A stretch of 34,339 nucleotides of DNA from Hypsibius dujardini (lineage: Eukaryota; Tardigrada; Eutardigrada; Parachela; Hypsibiidae). The notes below the pieces were generated by a model. That model was not told the DNA's origin. It did no database searches and saw nothing but the letters and a program-made list of their open reading frames with translations. Location: assembly GCA_001579985.1 (NCBI GenBank), contig LRSR01005105.1, positions 1-34,339 on the forward strand, in the 5' to 3' direction. A program made the translations under genes and the position numbers. Of this stretch, positions 1 to 10,461 are shown in pieces. Each line of letters opens with the position of its first letter. The stretch's first letter is position 1.

Positions 1-685
1 CTGTTGCGTTTTCGGTAATATTTTATTGCTTCCTCTTTGTTGGATCCTTGGAAATGTGTGTATGTAAGATACTGTATCGCTTGATTGATTGAAGTGATGG
101 ACTTGTTTTTTCCCAACTTCCGGTGGATTGCGGTTACACTTAGGAATCTGCATTTTTAAACGTTAAAATTTGAAAGAAGCATATTGAAATTTAATGGTTA
201 TTCACTTCACCTTGTTGGTATGTTAAATATAGTTGCTTGAGGTCATTAGTAATTAGGAATTGCATTTCATTTGGGATTAATTGCAATGTTTTTTACCTTA
301 TTTATTAATCTGTTTTAAATAGCGGAAATTAGGGTTTGATTTTGAATTGAAAACTGAGACTGATAATTAGTTTGTCTCTTCGCAATAGGGAATTTTAATT
401 CTGTTCATTGTTTTATTAGATATTATGTGTTATGTTAGATGTTATGAAATTTTATTCCAAGCCTCTTTGACAGAAGCTTGACACTCAGTTGACAGGGACA
501 GAGATAAATGCCATCTCGGTTTTAGCTGTAAAAATAAATGCCAAACTTCGCACCGGTCGATGTCGCTTGGTACTTCCTCTAAGATGGAGATTTCGTAGAT
601 TGATGAATCATTTTTTTAATTCAATTCATTTTTGTCATTTTGCAAAACAATCTTATTTACCGCATTTTTTGCTGTTTCGTCGCAG
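1..685. other. Probable PUS3 intron, no gene seen
   Basis: AT-rich sequence immediately upstream of the first recognisable PUS3 exon, ending in the splice acceptor TTTCGTCGCAG at 675-685. The upstream PUS3 exon, which should encode the N-terminal fold of the enzyme, cannot be found here, so the window probably starts inside an intron. Short reading frames in this stretch have no family resemblance. Confidence 0.5.
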
Positions 686-2720
686 GACGAAACGGACAAC
701 ACCATCGAGGACCACATCTTCCGCGCACTAGCCAAAACCAAATTGATTGAATCGCGCGAGACCTCGCACTACCACCGCTGCGGCCGGACGGACAAGTCCG
801 TTAGCGCTTTCAGCCAGGTTATCTCCTTACACGTTCGCAGCACCCAGACCGCCGGTCCCGGCCTCATCACTCCCGCCTCCCCCGCCAAAGCCGGCCCCAT
901 CGAAATCGCCTATCTCCAAATGCTTAACGGGGTCCTGCCCAAGAACATCCGCATGCTCGCCTGGTCCGCTGTGCAGGCGGATTTTAGCGCGCGTTTTAGT
1001 TGTCGAGGACGCCGGTACCGGTATTACTTCCCGCGCGCCAACCTCCACCTCGGCCGGATGAATGAAGCGGCCCAGCTGTTGCTGGGTGAGCATGACTTTC
1101 GCAATTTCTGCAAAGCCGACATCGCCAACGGTGTGACCAATTACATGCGGAGGATTGATAACATTTTCGTGGAGGAACTGAACGGGTCAATCAGTCAATC
1201 AAGGACTGATTTCCTTCAAAGGTATCGTCGTAATTTCTAGAGCGTGCCGAATTCGGTCAAATTGAAATTGGGAGACTAGGGAGGATAAAGCTTGAGTGTA
1301 GCCTATACGAGACTGAAATTAAAAATTGTAGAGGGTTTTGATGCTACATCTTATAGTTGGAGTTGGATAAGATGGAGGATTACTTTTCCCGCGTCATTAA
1401 CAAAACTACAAACTTTTTTTTCAGTCGCGCAATTAGTTTTTAAAATTGTTTATATATTGGCTATTTTATCTGATGAAAAAGGAGACAACATTTTACGTTG
1501 GAATTCATTCCCGTTATTGTTTTATAGTGAATCTGCGACGCCGCAAATCAACCGATCAAGCACCGACGGCTACAGTCAAATGTGCGTTCTCCATGTCTAC
1601 GGCAGCGCTTTCCTCTGGCACCAGGTGCGCAGTATCGTCGCATTGCTCTACCTGATTGGCCAAGGGAAGGAAGAGCCCTCAATGATTATGGAGTTACTAG
1701 ACATCGAAAAGTGCCCAGCTAAGCCACAGTACCTGATGGCGGAAGGCTTCCCGCTTGTGCTCTTTGACTGCATTTTCGAAGATCCCGCCTGGCAGACCGA
1801 TGAAGCCAACCTCCGGATGAGCGTTCGCGACATGGAATGCATCTGGACGGAGCACACGGTCCGTGCCGCCATCATCGGCGATATGGTCCGGAGCATGAAA
1901 GACCGACTATGGGAAGTTAGTCAGCAGGAGACCGACCCGGGGAATCTTTTACAGGTTTGTGTTATTTATTGTGCATATGAAATTCCGTAAAAATACAGAT
2001 CAGGTATTCGTAATCCCTACAAAGTTTATTGATGTTTGAAGCATATTTTAATTAAAGAAACCCAAAATTTTCAGTATTGAGAATCCGGTTTTAAAGTTTT
2101 TTGTACCAGCAGCATTTCAATTAAATTTTGCGCTTTGATTTTGTTGTTCTAGGGACGTTTAAACTAACTTTTGTGCTTCAAAATGAGTATGCTACAGTAA
2201 AATTAAAGTAAATGTTCAAAATCAAGTTAATTTAAATATAAATATGATTTTATTGATCTAGGATGAGTATTTTCAGCAATGGGAATACAATTTTAAATGA
2301 AATATGCGGAATCTGTTACGGCTTAGTATATTGGAGTCTCAGTTAAATTTGAAATACTCAAAATCCCAGTATTGAAATAAAAACTTATCTTTTTTAAAGA
2401 AAACCCGCTTTTTTCAGTATTTTGAATACTCTTTTAAATGATATTCTAACATTTACTGGTAAATTTTCTGATCTCAAATAAAGAATTAAATGTACTAAAT
2501 ATTTTGATTTAACATTTTTTTATTTAAATATTAAAAACTTAAAATCCAAAGCTGACTTTTAATCATTTCAAATATTTTTAAATATATTCAAAGCTAAATT
2601 TTGCTGTTGCAGGCGCTGTTTCCCGAACGGAAAGGCCGCTACTACCAGCCGCTGCGGGACCGGAAAACGTGCGATACTATCGAATCGCGGTTGCAGAAGA
2701 AGTTGAAGGTTTCCGCCTAA
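686..2720 (+). CDS. PUS3: tRNA pseudouridine(38/39) synthase PUS3, 5' part missing
   Basis: Three exons are visible: 686-1221 (or to 1185), 1561 or 1576 to 1954, and 2613-2720 (TAA). The first carries the TruA/PUS3 catalytic signature HYHRCGRTDKSVSAF, whose Asp is the nucleophile that isomerises uridine in the tRNA anticodon stem-loop, followed by the KNIRMLAW and FSARFSCRGRRYRYYF core. The second has AFLWHQVRSIVALLYLIGQG and AKPQYLMAEGFPLVLFDC, which match the animal PUS3 C-terminal half. The last ends YYQPLRDRKTCDTIESRLQKK, like the human tail. The exon 1 end is ambiguous: GGTATCG after 1221 is the better donor, but 1186-1220 looks like intronic TCAATCAG repeat; both choices stay in frame with either acceptor. 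The start lies left of the window. The usual Gly after Asp-Lys is Ser here. Function is known from the family. Confidence 0.9.
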
Positions 2721-3404
2721 TCTAACGGGGAAGAAAGATGTTGCCTGTCTGTCTCTGTGGGTGTTTTTTGTTGTTGCGAAACGCGAGGAGACGTCTTCGA
2801 CTTTTTCATCCAGTTATAAGATCACAAACTGTTGAGCAGTAACGGTGATGGCCAATTTAGATAATTTACTTTTTAGCCGAATTGGGGGAGTTGTCTACTG
2901 TTTATACGCTTTTTTTCCGGCGGTGGGGATGGCCAAGTGGGATAAAGCTAACCGGGGGTGTTTTTGGAGGTGTTGTCTGGCTATTTCGCTAAAATTCCCT
3001 GGTTAATATCTCGTGTTTGGCGTCTTTCAGTTTCACACATACTCGCGTCCGTTGGCATTGAATTTTAGGCAAACCGGCGTCTGATGTCTCGCCTATTGAT
3101 CGCGTGATCGCGTGATAGACCATGTGGCGGCGTATATAGGCGGCTTTGAAGTTTTGCACTCGGCTGCGTCTTGCCTGTTTATATACTTATCAATCGATTT
3201 TCCAACCGGTGTGTTAGTCATTCACTCATTCTCTTCACCTCAATCCACGGAACATTCCATTTCGCGCAGACGTTTTCGCAATTTCCTCCCACAACTTTGC
3301 TCAGCTTCCCTTTTCTCGTATCGATTTGGCTGCTTTCCTGTGAAGCACGTTTGAATTTCTACCTCTATTTCGGGAAATCAGTCGGGATTCGGAACGCTCT
3401 GAAA
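2721..3404. other. PUS3 3' region and upstream of the 51-aa gene
   Basis: This gap between the PUS3 stop and the next start codon has no recognisable gene and no canonical AATAAA close to the PUS3 stop. The reading frame leading into the ATG at 3405 is open back to 3171, but its translation lacks the Pro-rich or PPxY features of the related genes, so I treat it as 5' untranslated sequence. Confidence 0.45.
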
Positions 3405-3857
3405 ATGAAGGAAGTTTTTGTGAAGTGAGTTTCAAAACCTCTTACCTTATAGTCTTATTCGTACTATTTCTCATTCATATGCTGTTGAAATTTGGTTAAT
3501 AACAGAGGATTTTTGCCCTATTTTCAGACGAGAGGGACATGTTCGTCACTGCCTGCACTGCCTGATCTCCATCATCTTCCCGCCGTGGCTGATCGTCTGG
3601 CTGTGTCTGGTAAGTTAAGAGTGGCACACTACATGTATCTGTTCGATGATTACTTGATTGTTTTGTTCATCACCCGGTGTGCCTTAGTTTTACAATTTGA
3701 TATTGCCTGGCTGAAATTAGAGTCTTGTCTGTCTGTTGGTCGGTGTCTTTCGGTCGGTGTCTGTCTGCTACTTTCGACATTAACAAATTTGTCGACTTTT
3801 CAGTGCATCTGCAATCCCACTACCAAGACGACGGTGATCACCCATCAGACGGTGTAG
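3405..3857 (+). CDS. 51-residue membrane protein, minimal member of the HCLH/PW small-protein family
   Basis: Three exons (3405-3424, 3528-3609, 3804-3857) splice into 51 residues. The protein starts MKEVFVKREGHVRHCLHCL, runs into one hydrophobic segment with the FPPWLIVW signature, and ends in a short Thr-rich tail (NPTTKTTVITHQTV). The segment closely matches the genes at 19699, 21737 and 24363. The exon 1/2 junction is phase 2 at the same alignment point as in those genes, which supports common descent. The N-terminal PPxY/Pro-Gln region of the relatives is absent: upstream DNA shows no such exon. I infer a single-pass or tail-anchored membrane peptide. The start is the only ATG that fits the splice phase. 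No named family is recognised. An AATAAA follows at 4322. An unseen upstream coding exon remains possible. Confidence 0.7.
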
Positions 3858-4667
3858 ATGAATGGAAGCGGATGCACAATGATTGTCATTGTTCAGTCAC
3901 ATCACCCCCCCCCCTTCAGGCTTCAGCCGTCCACATGCACGGGCTATGTTTCACCACCCAGCCGCCTTTTGAGTTCCTCGCTTAGCTTTAAAGGTGCCTG
4001 TTTGTAGAAACTTTACGCAAGAAATGGCAACCGAACCCTTTTGTTCCTAGTTACCGGCAGCTTTCGGCTTTCATATTCGCAAGTGTCTGTAAAGAGATGT
4101 CATGTACAGTCAGGGATTTTTTGCCGGAAATTGTTTTTATTTTTTTCCTTCATTTTTGTCGAATCTCCCACAGTAGTCAAGTGTTGTCAGTCTTGCTTGA
4201 CGCCATGCTTAATTAAATTTATGCAATGAAAACTGGTACGAAGGCTGCAATAATTTTATGCAATCAGTCAATCAATCGAAGGGAACACAACATGCAACAT
4301 TGTGGTTCACTGAATGCAATCAATAAAAATTTGCAACCCCTTGTTTAGTCGACAATCGATCAATCAAGCCAAGAATTTAAACGACAACAGCTGACTTTTC
4401 CATTGTCTGGCTTCTCACAACACATCGTGGTCGTCGTCATCGGACTGTAGTTGGTGGTTTCATCCTTTTTCTTCATGAACACAAAATCAACCTTGGTCGC
4501 ACTGTTCTCCCATTTATTCCAGCGATCAACTTTCTCTGTCACTCTTTCAAGTGGCGGAGGGAGAGGCAAGGGAAACGTCTGAATTCTTTTTTCTTTGGGG
4601 AGCTCTCGTGAAATTAGTCCATTTTCGGTTGACTTTCTTGACCCGAAGCGCCCCGATTCCTCTTGTA
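3858..4667. other. 3' region of the 51-aa gene and SDR 5' flank
   Basis: Holds a run of eleven C at about 3906-3916, a polyadenylation hexamer AATAAA at 4322-4327 and AATCAATC simple repeat around 4262-4375. The frame of the SDR is open upstream to 4551, but that extension is not SDR-like. Confidence 0.4.
4322..4327 (+). promoter_or_regulatory. Candidate polyadenylation signal
   Basis: An AATAAA hexamer lies 465 bases after the stop of the 51-residue gene and before the SDR start. It is the nearest canonical signal on this strand and could end that transcript. Confidence 0.4.
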
Positions 4668-6059
4668 ATGGACAGCCCGATATTCGGTTCATCGATTAAA
4701 ACCGTTCTGGTGACCGGCGGAAATGGTTGTCTCGGCAAATTTCTTGTTGACCTCCTGCGGGAAAAGATGCCGTTTCTCGAGACCATCCGCATCTTCGACC
4801 GAATTCCACGTGATGACGTAGGTGACGCCTCTCGGACAACCTTTCAAGGTACAATGTTAAACCTATGGTTCGATTGAAGCTTTGCTGAGGTTGAAAAGTG
4901 TTGCTCAATTATTGTTTCGGGCAGGACCCGCGGCAGAAAGCGTAAAAATGAAATATCTCGTGGGCGACGTTCGGGACACCGATGCCCTGTCTCGAGCCGT
5001 CCGCGGCGTAGATTGCGTATTTCACACGGCTGGGGTGGTTGATGTGGCCATGTTTCCCGATGATCCGCTGATGTGGGACGTCAACGTGCGAGGTGGAGAG
5101 TTTGTTTTAATGTTTCCAATCAATCAATTAATCAATCAACGACTCAAATGCTGTTTATTCGATTCAGCATGCAATCCAGCAATCAATCAATGCCTGGCTG
5201 TGCACTACACTGTATGTGTGCCCCTATTCAGAGTCTTCTCTAACAAGCTTTCATTTTAGGTACACAAAATCTAGTGGAGGCATGCTTCGCCGAAAACGTC
5301 CCATACCTTGTCTACACCGGCTCGGTCAGCGCCATTCTCGGCCTAGACCGGCTCTCCAACGTCTCTGAGTCCGACGCACCCAAACCCGGCTCTTGGATTC
5401 TCGGCGCGTACGGGGAAACCAAGTCGTTCGCCGAACAGATCGTCCTGGACGCCAATAACATTCCCCTCGCAGACAACACCCACAAACTCCGGACGATCTG
5501 TCTGCGACCCACGACCTTCTACGGGGAAGGTGACACCACCAACATCGGCCGAGTGCTCAGCATAACTAAACACTGCAGTAATGGCACACTCTTCCGGGTG
5601 GGAAACGAACGAGACACCGCTTTGCACCAGACCTACGTGGGGAACGTCGCATGGGCGCACATTGTCGCACTGGAAGCACTGATGAAGAATCCAGACCGTT
5701 GCGCTGGTCAGTCCTTCTTCATCACCGACAACACTCCCATCACCGGCATGTCCGCCTTGGCGCAGCCGTTTTTGGAGAACTGCGGTATGAAGATGGCCTC
5801 TTTCACCATTCCCCTAGTCCTGATGCTGTATCTTTATACTGCGATTGCGTTTGTACTCCGAGTGGTAAGACACTTTCGACCGGAATGGAAGGCCCCGGCG
5901 ACCGTCAGCGCCGCCAGTCCGACGCAGTTCCGCTTTATGGGGATGAGATTTTCGTTTAGCCGCGAGAAAGCGGAGAAACTGCTGGGCTATCAGCCGCTGT
6001 TTTCTTACGAGGATTCCGTCCGGCGATGTGGTCCATTTTATAAAGCCCACGTGAATTGA
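4668..6059 (+). CDS. 3-beta-hydroxysteroid dehydrogenase/isomerase-type SDR
   Basis: Exons 4668-4848, 4925-5092 and 5260-6059 (TGA) give 382 residues, close to the 370-residue length of animal 3-beta-HSDs. The dinucleotide-binding TGGNGCLG is at residues 16-23, the acidic VGDVRDTD stretch follows, and the extended-SDR active site is YTGSVSAI (near 135-142) with Y167-x3-K171 in AYGETKSF. A hydrophobic segment at about 298-319 corresponds to the membrane-associated helix of 3-beta-HSDs. The family oxidises 3-beta-hydroxysteroids with NAD and isomerises the double bond at the ER or mitochondrial membrane; related members act on sterol C4 decarboxylation, so the exact substrate is open. ATG 4668 was chosen because homology begins right after it; an in-frame ATG at 4551 adds 39 unlikely residues. 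The introns are only 76 and 167 bp. The gene converges with the DUF2828 gene. Confidence 0.9.
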
Positions 6060-6144
6060 CAGTCCTAGACATGTGGTGAGCGTCAGTCCTCGTCCACACA
6101 ATTTTAATGTCCTTCTCAATCTGAATTGTTCGAGACTTTCTCGT

Positions 6145-6150
6145 AATAAA
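6145..6150 (+). promoter_or_regulatory. Polyadenylation signal of the SDR gene
   Basis: AATAAA 86 bases after the SDR stop codon, at normal distance for a 3' UTR. Confidence 0.65.
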
Positions 6151-6466
6151 TGAAACGGGAAGCAAGCTGCGAATGTGAACGAATTTGAGTTCCCAAGTGA
6201 GTGGGTGGAGCTCTGTTGAAAACGAGCCTCATCGGAAGCACCTGCACAATAGTCGTTATTGCTGGAATAAGGCTCACTATCTAATTCCGCCTTCTGACAT
6301 CCGTAAATTGTTTCGGTTATGCTGTTCAATCGAAAATTGACTTTCGGATGCACATTGCGCAAGTGTCACTGAACATCACACAAGAACAGAGACCAGTCCT
6401 TCACATTTCACAGAATGGACTTTCTACAGTTACAAAGGAACTTCCAGCATGTATGGAAATTCCAGA

Positions 6467-6472
6467 TTTATT
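6467..6472 (-). promoter_or_regulatory. Polyadenylation signal of the DUF2828 gene
   Basis: TTTATT on the plus strand reads AATAAA on the minus strand, 258 bases past the DUF2828 stop. With the signal at 6145 it marks non-overlapping convergent transcript ends. Confidence 0.5.
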
Positions 6473-6630
6473 TATGACCAAATAACTCGAGTTATCGCAA
6501 CGAAATAACTTTGCTAAAACGAAAAAATGATCCAGAATGTACATAAAAAACTCATGGTGATCGGCGGAATTGAAAGTCCGTCCCATTCTCGTGTGCATCG
6601 GGCGCAGCACCGCCTCCGAATGATTCCCAG

Positions 6631-6709
6631 TGTCTGTTTGTATGTCTGTTTGTCAATCCGTCTACCTGTCTGTTTGCCTGCCTGTCTGTCGGTCTGTCTG
6701 TCTGTGTGT
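6631..6709. repeat. TCTG-rich simple repeat
   Basis: Imperfect TGTCTGTC/TGTTTGTC repeat just beyond the DUF2828 stop codon, in its 3' UTR. The same tetranucleotide recurs in introns and intergenic DNA across the window. Confidence 0.85.
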
Positions 6710-6729
6710 TTTATCGGTCTGTCAACGCC

Positions 6730-8232
6730 CTACCGAATCCTCGTCTTGACTGGCTTCTTCGGCTGCACCTTCTTCTTCTTCGGCACCTTCTTGGCTACCA
6801 TAAACTCCTCGACCAGCAGCTGGATTCGCGGGAACGCAGACCGGACCCCGGCCTGCTTCGCCGACACTGGGGTCCGTTCCACCGGAAAGATCGCTGCAAC
6901 GTCATACTTCTCCAAGGCCGCATTCATCACCGCCACCGGGTTGAACGTCTCCGCGGAGGTGTCCTCCGCCGCCAGGAAGGCCTTCATCATCTGCGCGGAG
7001 AAACCACTCAGCAGAGCCGTGCCTGCCTGGTCCTTCTGCACCGGGAAGGAGTTGCCGGTGGCGCGGAGATTCCAGAAGACAATCTTTGGGACGGCAAACT
7101 TGGCCTTTTCAAACATCGCACAGATTATCTGGTAGGTGGTCTCCCAGTTGCGTGCCTGCGGCCCCTTCGCCTCGTCGAACTGCATGTCGGTGAAGATGAA
7201 GAGCTGCTCGATCATGGGGGCGTCCCGGTCCCGCTTGGCTCGCCGCAGGATCAGGTCGAAAACCTTGAGCAAGTCCGTGTTACTGCCCCACGGCATGGTC
7301 CGTAGGTCGGCCACCCGGTCGCAGAGGGTGCGACCCTTGATGGTGTGGAGGACCGGTTGGGCGCTAAATGTGATGATTTGGTTGCGGAACGGCGGGGCGG
7401 TGAGTTCAGCGACGACCAGACCGAGCGCGATGGCCACTTGCATGGGGGTACCGGCCATGGAGTCTGATACATCACAAACGGCTTGGGTGTGCTTGAAGCG
7501 ACCGGACTCTGCGAGCTTGGACATCATATCCTTCCACTGGCCTGAAAAAAAATGTCAGAAAATTATGCTTGAGAGAAGCGTTTAAAAATAACGGATAGTT
7601 AGACAGACACTACGACACACAGACGAGCAGTGAAAGATATACTGTACTGCCACGATTTTAAGGGTGGGTTAAGCCCCGCCTCCGTCACACACGCCTGTGT
7701 GCTGAGTGAGCACACACACTCACACACACACAGTTGTGCACACCCGGTGTAAAAAACCCACCCTTATAATCGTGGCAGTACAGTACACGCACATTCATAC
7801 AATCACACAGAAGGTTGAGAAAGCAGACAGACACTGCAAACTAAGGCAGACAGACATTAGTACAAATAGACAGACAGGGAGACACCATGAGAAGCCGACA
7901 AGCAAAGCCAGAGAAGTGACGAAAGTTGGGTGGGCATTGAGAAAGCTGTAAAATTCACGTTAAGCTCGCCAGCCAAACATACATACAGACATTGCCTCCC
8001 ATGAAGGCAGTAAACACTGATATAGGCAGGCAGGCAGACAGGCAGGCATTAATACTCAAGCATATACCAACGATAAACTTTAACACAACAAGACGGCTAC
8101 ACAGGTCGATTAACAGATAGACGAAGAGGAATACAAACAGGCACACAGTCAGACAGATAAACAGACAGACTGGTAGGCAGACACACAGATAGACGGAGGG
8201 CCAGACAGTCAGGCATACAGACAGACAGGCAT

Positions 8233-8288
<56 letters not shown>

Positions 8289-10461
8289 TAAGACAGATAA
8301 ATAATAAGACAGATAAACAATAAGACAGTAAGATATTAAAACAGACATGTAATAAATAAGGGAGACAGCAAACATACAAACGAACAATTGCAAAGAGATA
8401 AACGGCAGACATATTTCATACCCCGTACCTTCGATTGTCAAATCCTTTCCACCACCGCCACCGCTGAGGTAAACCTTAACTAGCTCATGCGGCTGGGTCC
8501 CGGTTGACTTGATCGTGTCCTTGCCTTCGGTCAACTGGGCCAGGTACTCGTCATACCGCATGGACAGTCCTACTCGATCATCCGAATGGATCCGCTTCTT
8601 ATTCATAACCCGACCAAAGGCCTTCCGAAATTGGCGATGCGCCTTGGCCGGCAGCTGCCGGAAGATAATATCGTCGTACTGGCCGGTGCACATCAACCGC
8701 TCCAGTACGGCCAAATGGGCGCGGAGGGCCGACACACGCTTGCGATACTCGGGCTTCTTTACACCCATGGCCTTGGAGATTTTGCGGGCGAACCGCAGCG
8801 GCTGTCGATCGAAATGAGTGTTCTCCGTCGGGGTCCACTTGGCGCAGAGGGAGATCCCGGCCATCTCGTCCTCCTGGAGACAAATACCATTATTTTAAAT
8901 ATATTTCAAATGATTGGAAAAGTTACTTTTCATTTAAAATAAGATAAATCATTTTATCTTCATTTTATCTAAAATTGGATAAGGACCTGTTTTGTTTTGC
9001 AGCCTTTCAATTTAAATCTTCAAATCTTAGTTTTATTAAAAATAAAAAAGAATACAAAACGGTACTTTTATTTTTAGAAGATGTACTAACATTTACTGTA
9101 CTAACAAAGGCATTTACTGTATTTCATACGGATAAATTTCTAATTTTAAAATGCTGAAAAATAAGGCATTGTCTTTTAAATAAATTTTATATTGAAATTG
9201 TGTAGAAAACTCGATTTACTTTTTTTAAATTTTACAAAAATTTGAAAACAGTATTAAATGGCTACCTTGAGAGCCTGCTCGTCGTTGAGGAGCTGACAAG
9301 CGAGGATTTTCAGCTCCACGGCAGTTCCCACATCGTCGTAGTGATTCAACTGGGCGACCCGTTCGAACTGCGTGATCTCAGCGGCGGCGGTGCGGGTAGC
9401 CAGTTCCGCAATGAAGAGGAGATCCTTATAGCACCCAACCTACAAGGAAGATGAACAAAATTACGAATTAAAACACGCCCAATTTTGGACTGGTTCAAAG
9501 TCAGTCAGGTTAAGCAAAATCATTAAGAGAAATCTTTAGCGATTGGTTCTGCTCATGTGCATGACAGACAACCAATCAATCAAGCCAGCAAGGACATTAT
9601 GGTTTCACAGAGAAATATGGTATGGTTTATTTTATGGTTTCTCTTGTTTTACATGTACTTACATCAATGAACCGCTGAAGATTGGCCAGGTATGTCAAGG
9701 GCTTCCAGCACGACAGGGCATACAGGAGAACCAGTGAGACCTGAAAAGGAAATCGATAAGGAAGTGTCTTACTCTGACAATACATATACATATATATATG
9801 AAGGCAGTGACTAAATATAAACACTAGTAATAATATTAATTTTGAACTTTTCGTTAAATAATAAAAATAAGTATTTATTTATCTTCTTATTACAGTTCTT
9901 TAGTTATTATATATTTATTATTAATTTTATTGGTACTTTTATTACTACAACTTTTTATTTTACTGCACATTAACTTTAATTAGTCGCTAGCGGTACCTAC
10001 AACGAATGATTTTATTGATGAAATACACAATATACAGTTAATGTTTCCAAAAATGAACCTCAACAGGAATTAGTTGTTGAATTAACTATAATTAACAAAA
10101 ATCGTTAAAGTAACTAAATTTGCGGAGAAGTCAGATTTAAACTGCAAACTTGCCCACTTTGAATTGAATTGATTACCTTCTTCTCGCCCTTCCCGCCTCG
10201 AATGTCACGGAGGTTTAGGAGAAGCTTGACAGCCTTCTCCGGTGATTCATTCCATGCATCGCGGAAGGCCTTGAGTACTGTCTCCACGGAAGTGTCCCGG
10301 ACGACGGTGGCGAAAAAGTCGAGACACTTACTGCCGGTAGTGGTGAAGGCGCCAGCCGCGTTTTCAGTCTCGGTTAGATCGCTCAATCGCGGATCCGGCG
10401 GACCGTACAGCTCCATTTGCAAGCGATCAAACAGAGCTTGCAGTTCAGGGACGGCCTCCAT
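6730..10461 (-). CDS. DUF2828 protein: TROVE-like helical region plus von Willebrand A domain
   Basis: Five minus-strand exons, 10461-10177, 9740-9663, 9439-9266, 8873-8429 and 7541-6730, splice in phase to 597 residues. The N-terminal half has the family hallmarks CLDFFATVVRDTS, LLLNLRDIRGGKGEKK and YKDLLFIAEL. The C-terminal half is a von Willebrand A fold: CDVSDSM supplies the metal-site D351-x-S353-x-S355, followed by GTPMQVAIALGL, WGSNTDLLKVFDLIL, LFIFTDMQFDEA and VFWNLRATG, all typical of DUF2828. It ends in a basic tail (PKKKKVQPKK) that may be a nuclear signal. The architecture resembles Ro60, but the sequence belongs to DUF2828, which I recall mainly from plants, fungi, amoebae and large amoebal viruses. 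Molecular function is unknown; RNA or small-RNP binding would be inference. ATG 10461 opens directly onto conserved sequence. Intron 4 contains a MITE and a CAGA array. Confidence 0.9.
7642..7783. mobile_element. 142-bp TA-flanked MITE in DUF2828 intron 4
   Basis: Terminal inverted repeats begin CTGTACTGCCACGATTNTAA and extend about 29 bp on each side (left 7642-7670, right 7755-7783). Both ends are bordered by TA (7640-7641 and 7784-7785), as expected for Tc1/mariner-type target duplication. The centre holds CA/GT-rich sequence. There is no coding capacity, so it is a non-autonomous element. Confidence 0.7.
8103..8330. repeat. (CAGA)n microsatellite in DUF2828 intron 4
   Basis: A perfect CAGA core of about 54 bases (8234-8287) is surrounded by degenerate CAGA/CAGG/TAGA units. 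Weaker CAGACA repeats continue left to about 7595. Confidence 0.95.

Noticed and set aside
4551-4667. Longer N-terminus of the SDR from ATG 4551
   Set aside because: The 39 extra residues precede the Rossmann fold and resemble translated UTR; ATG 4668 gives the family's usual start.
6527-7585. Long plus-strand frames opposite the last DUF2828 exon
   Set aside because: They are antisense shadows of the vWA-encoding exon, which has clear family homology on the minus strand.
8103-8330. Regularly repeated CAGACAGA units as a CRISPR-like array
   Set aside because: They are a plain tetranucleotide microsatellite without spacers, in a eukaryotic intron.
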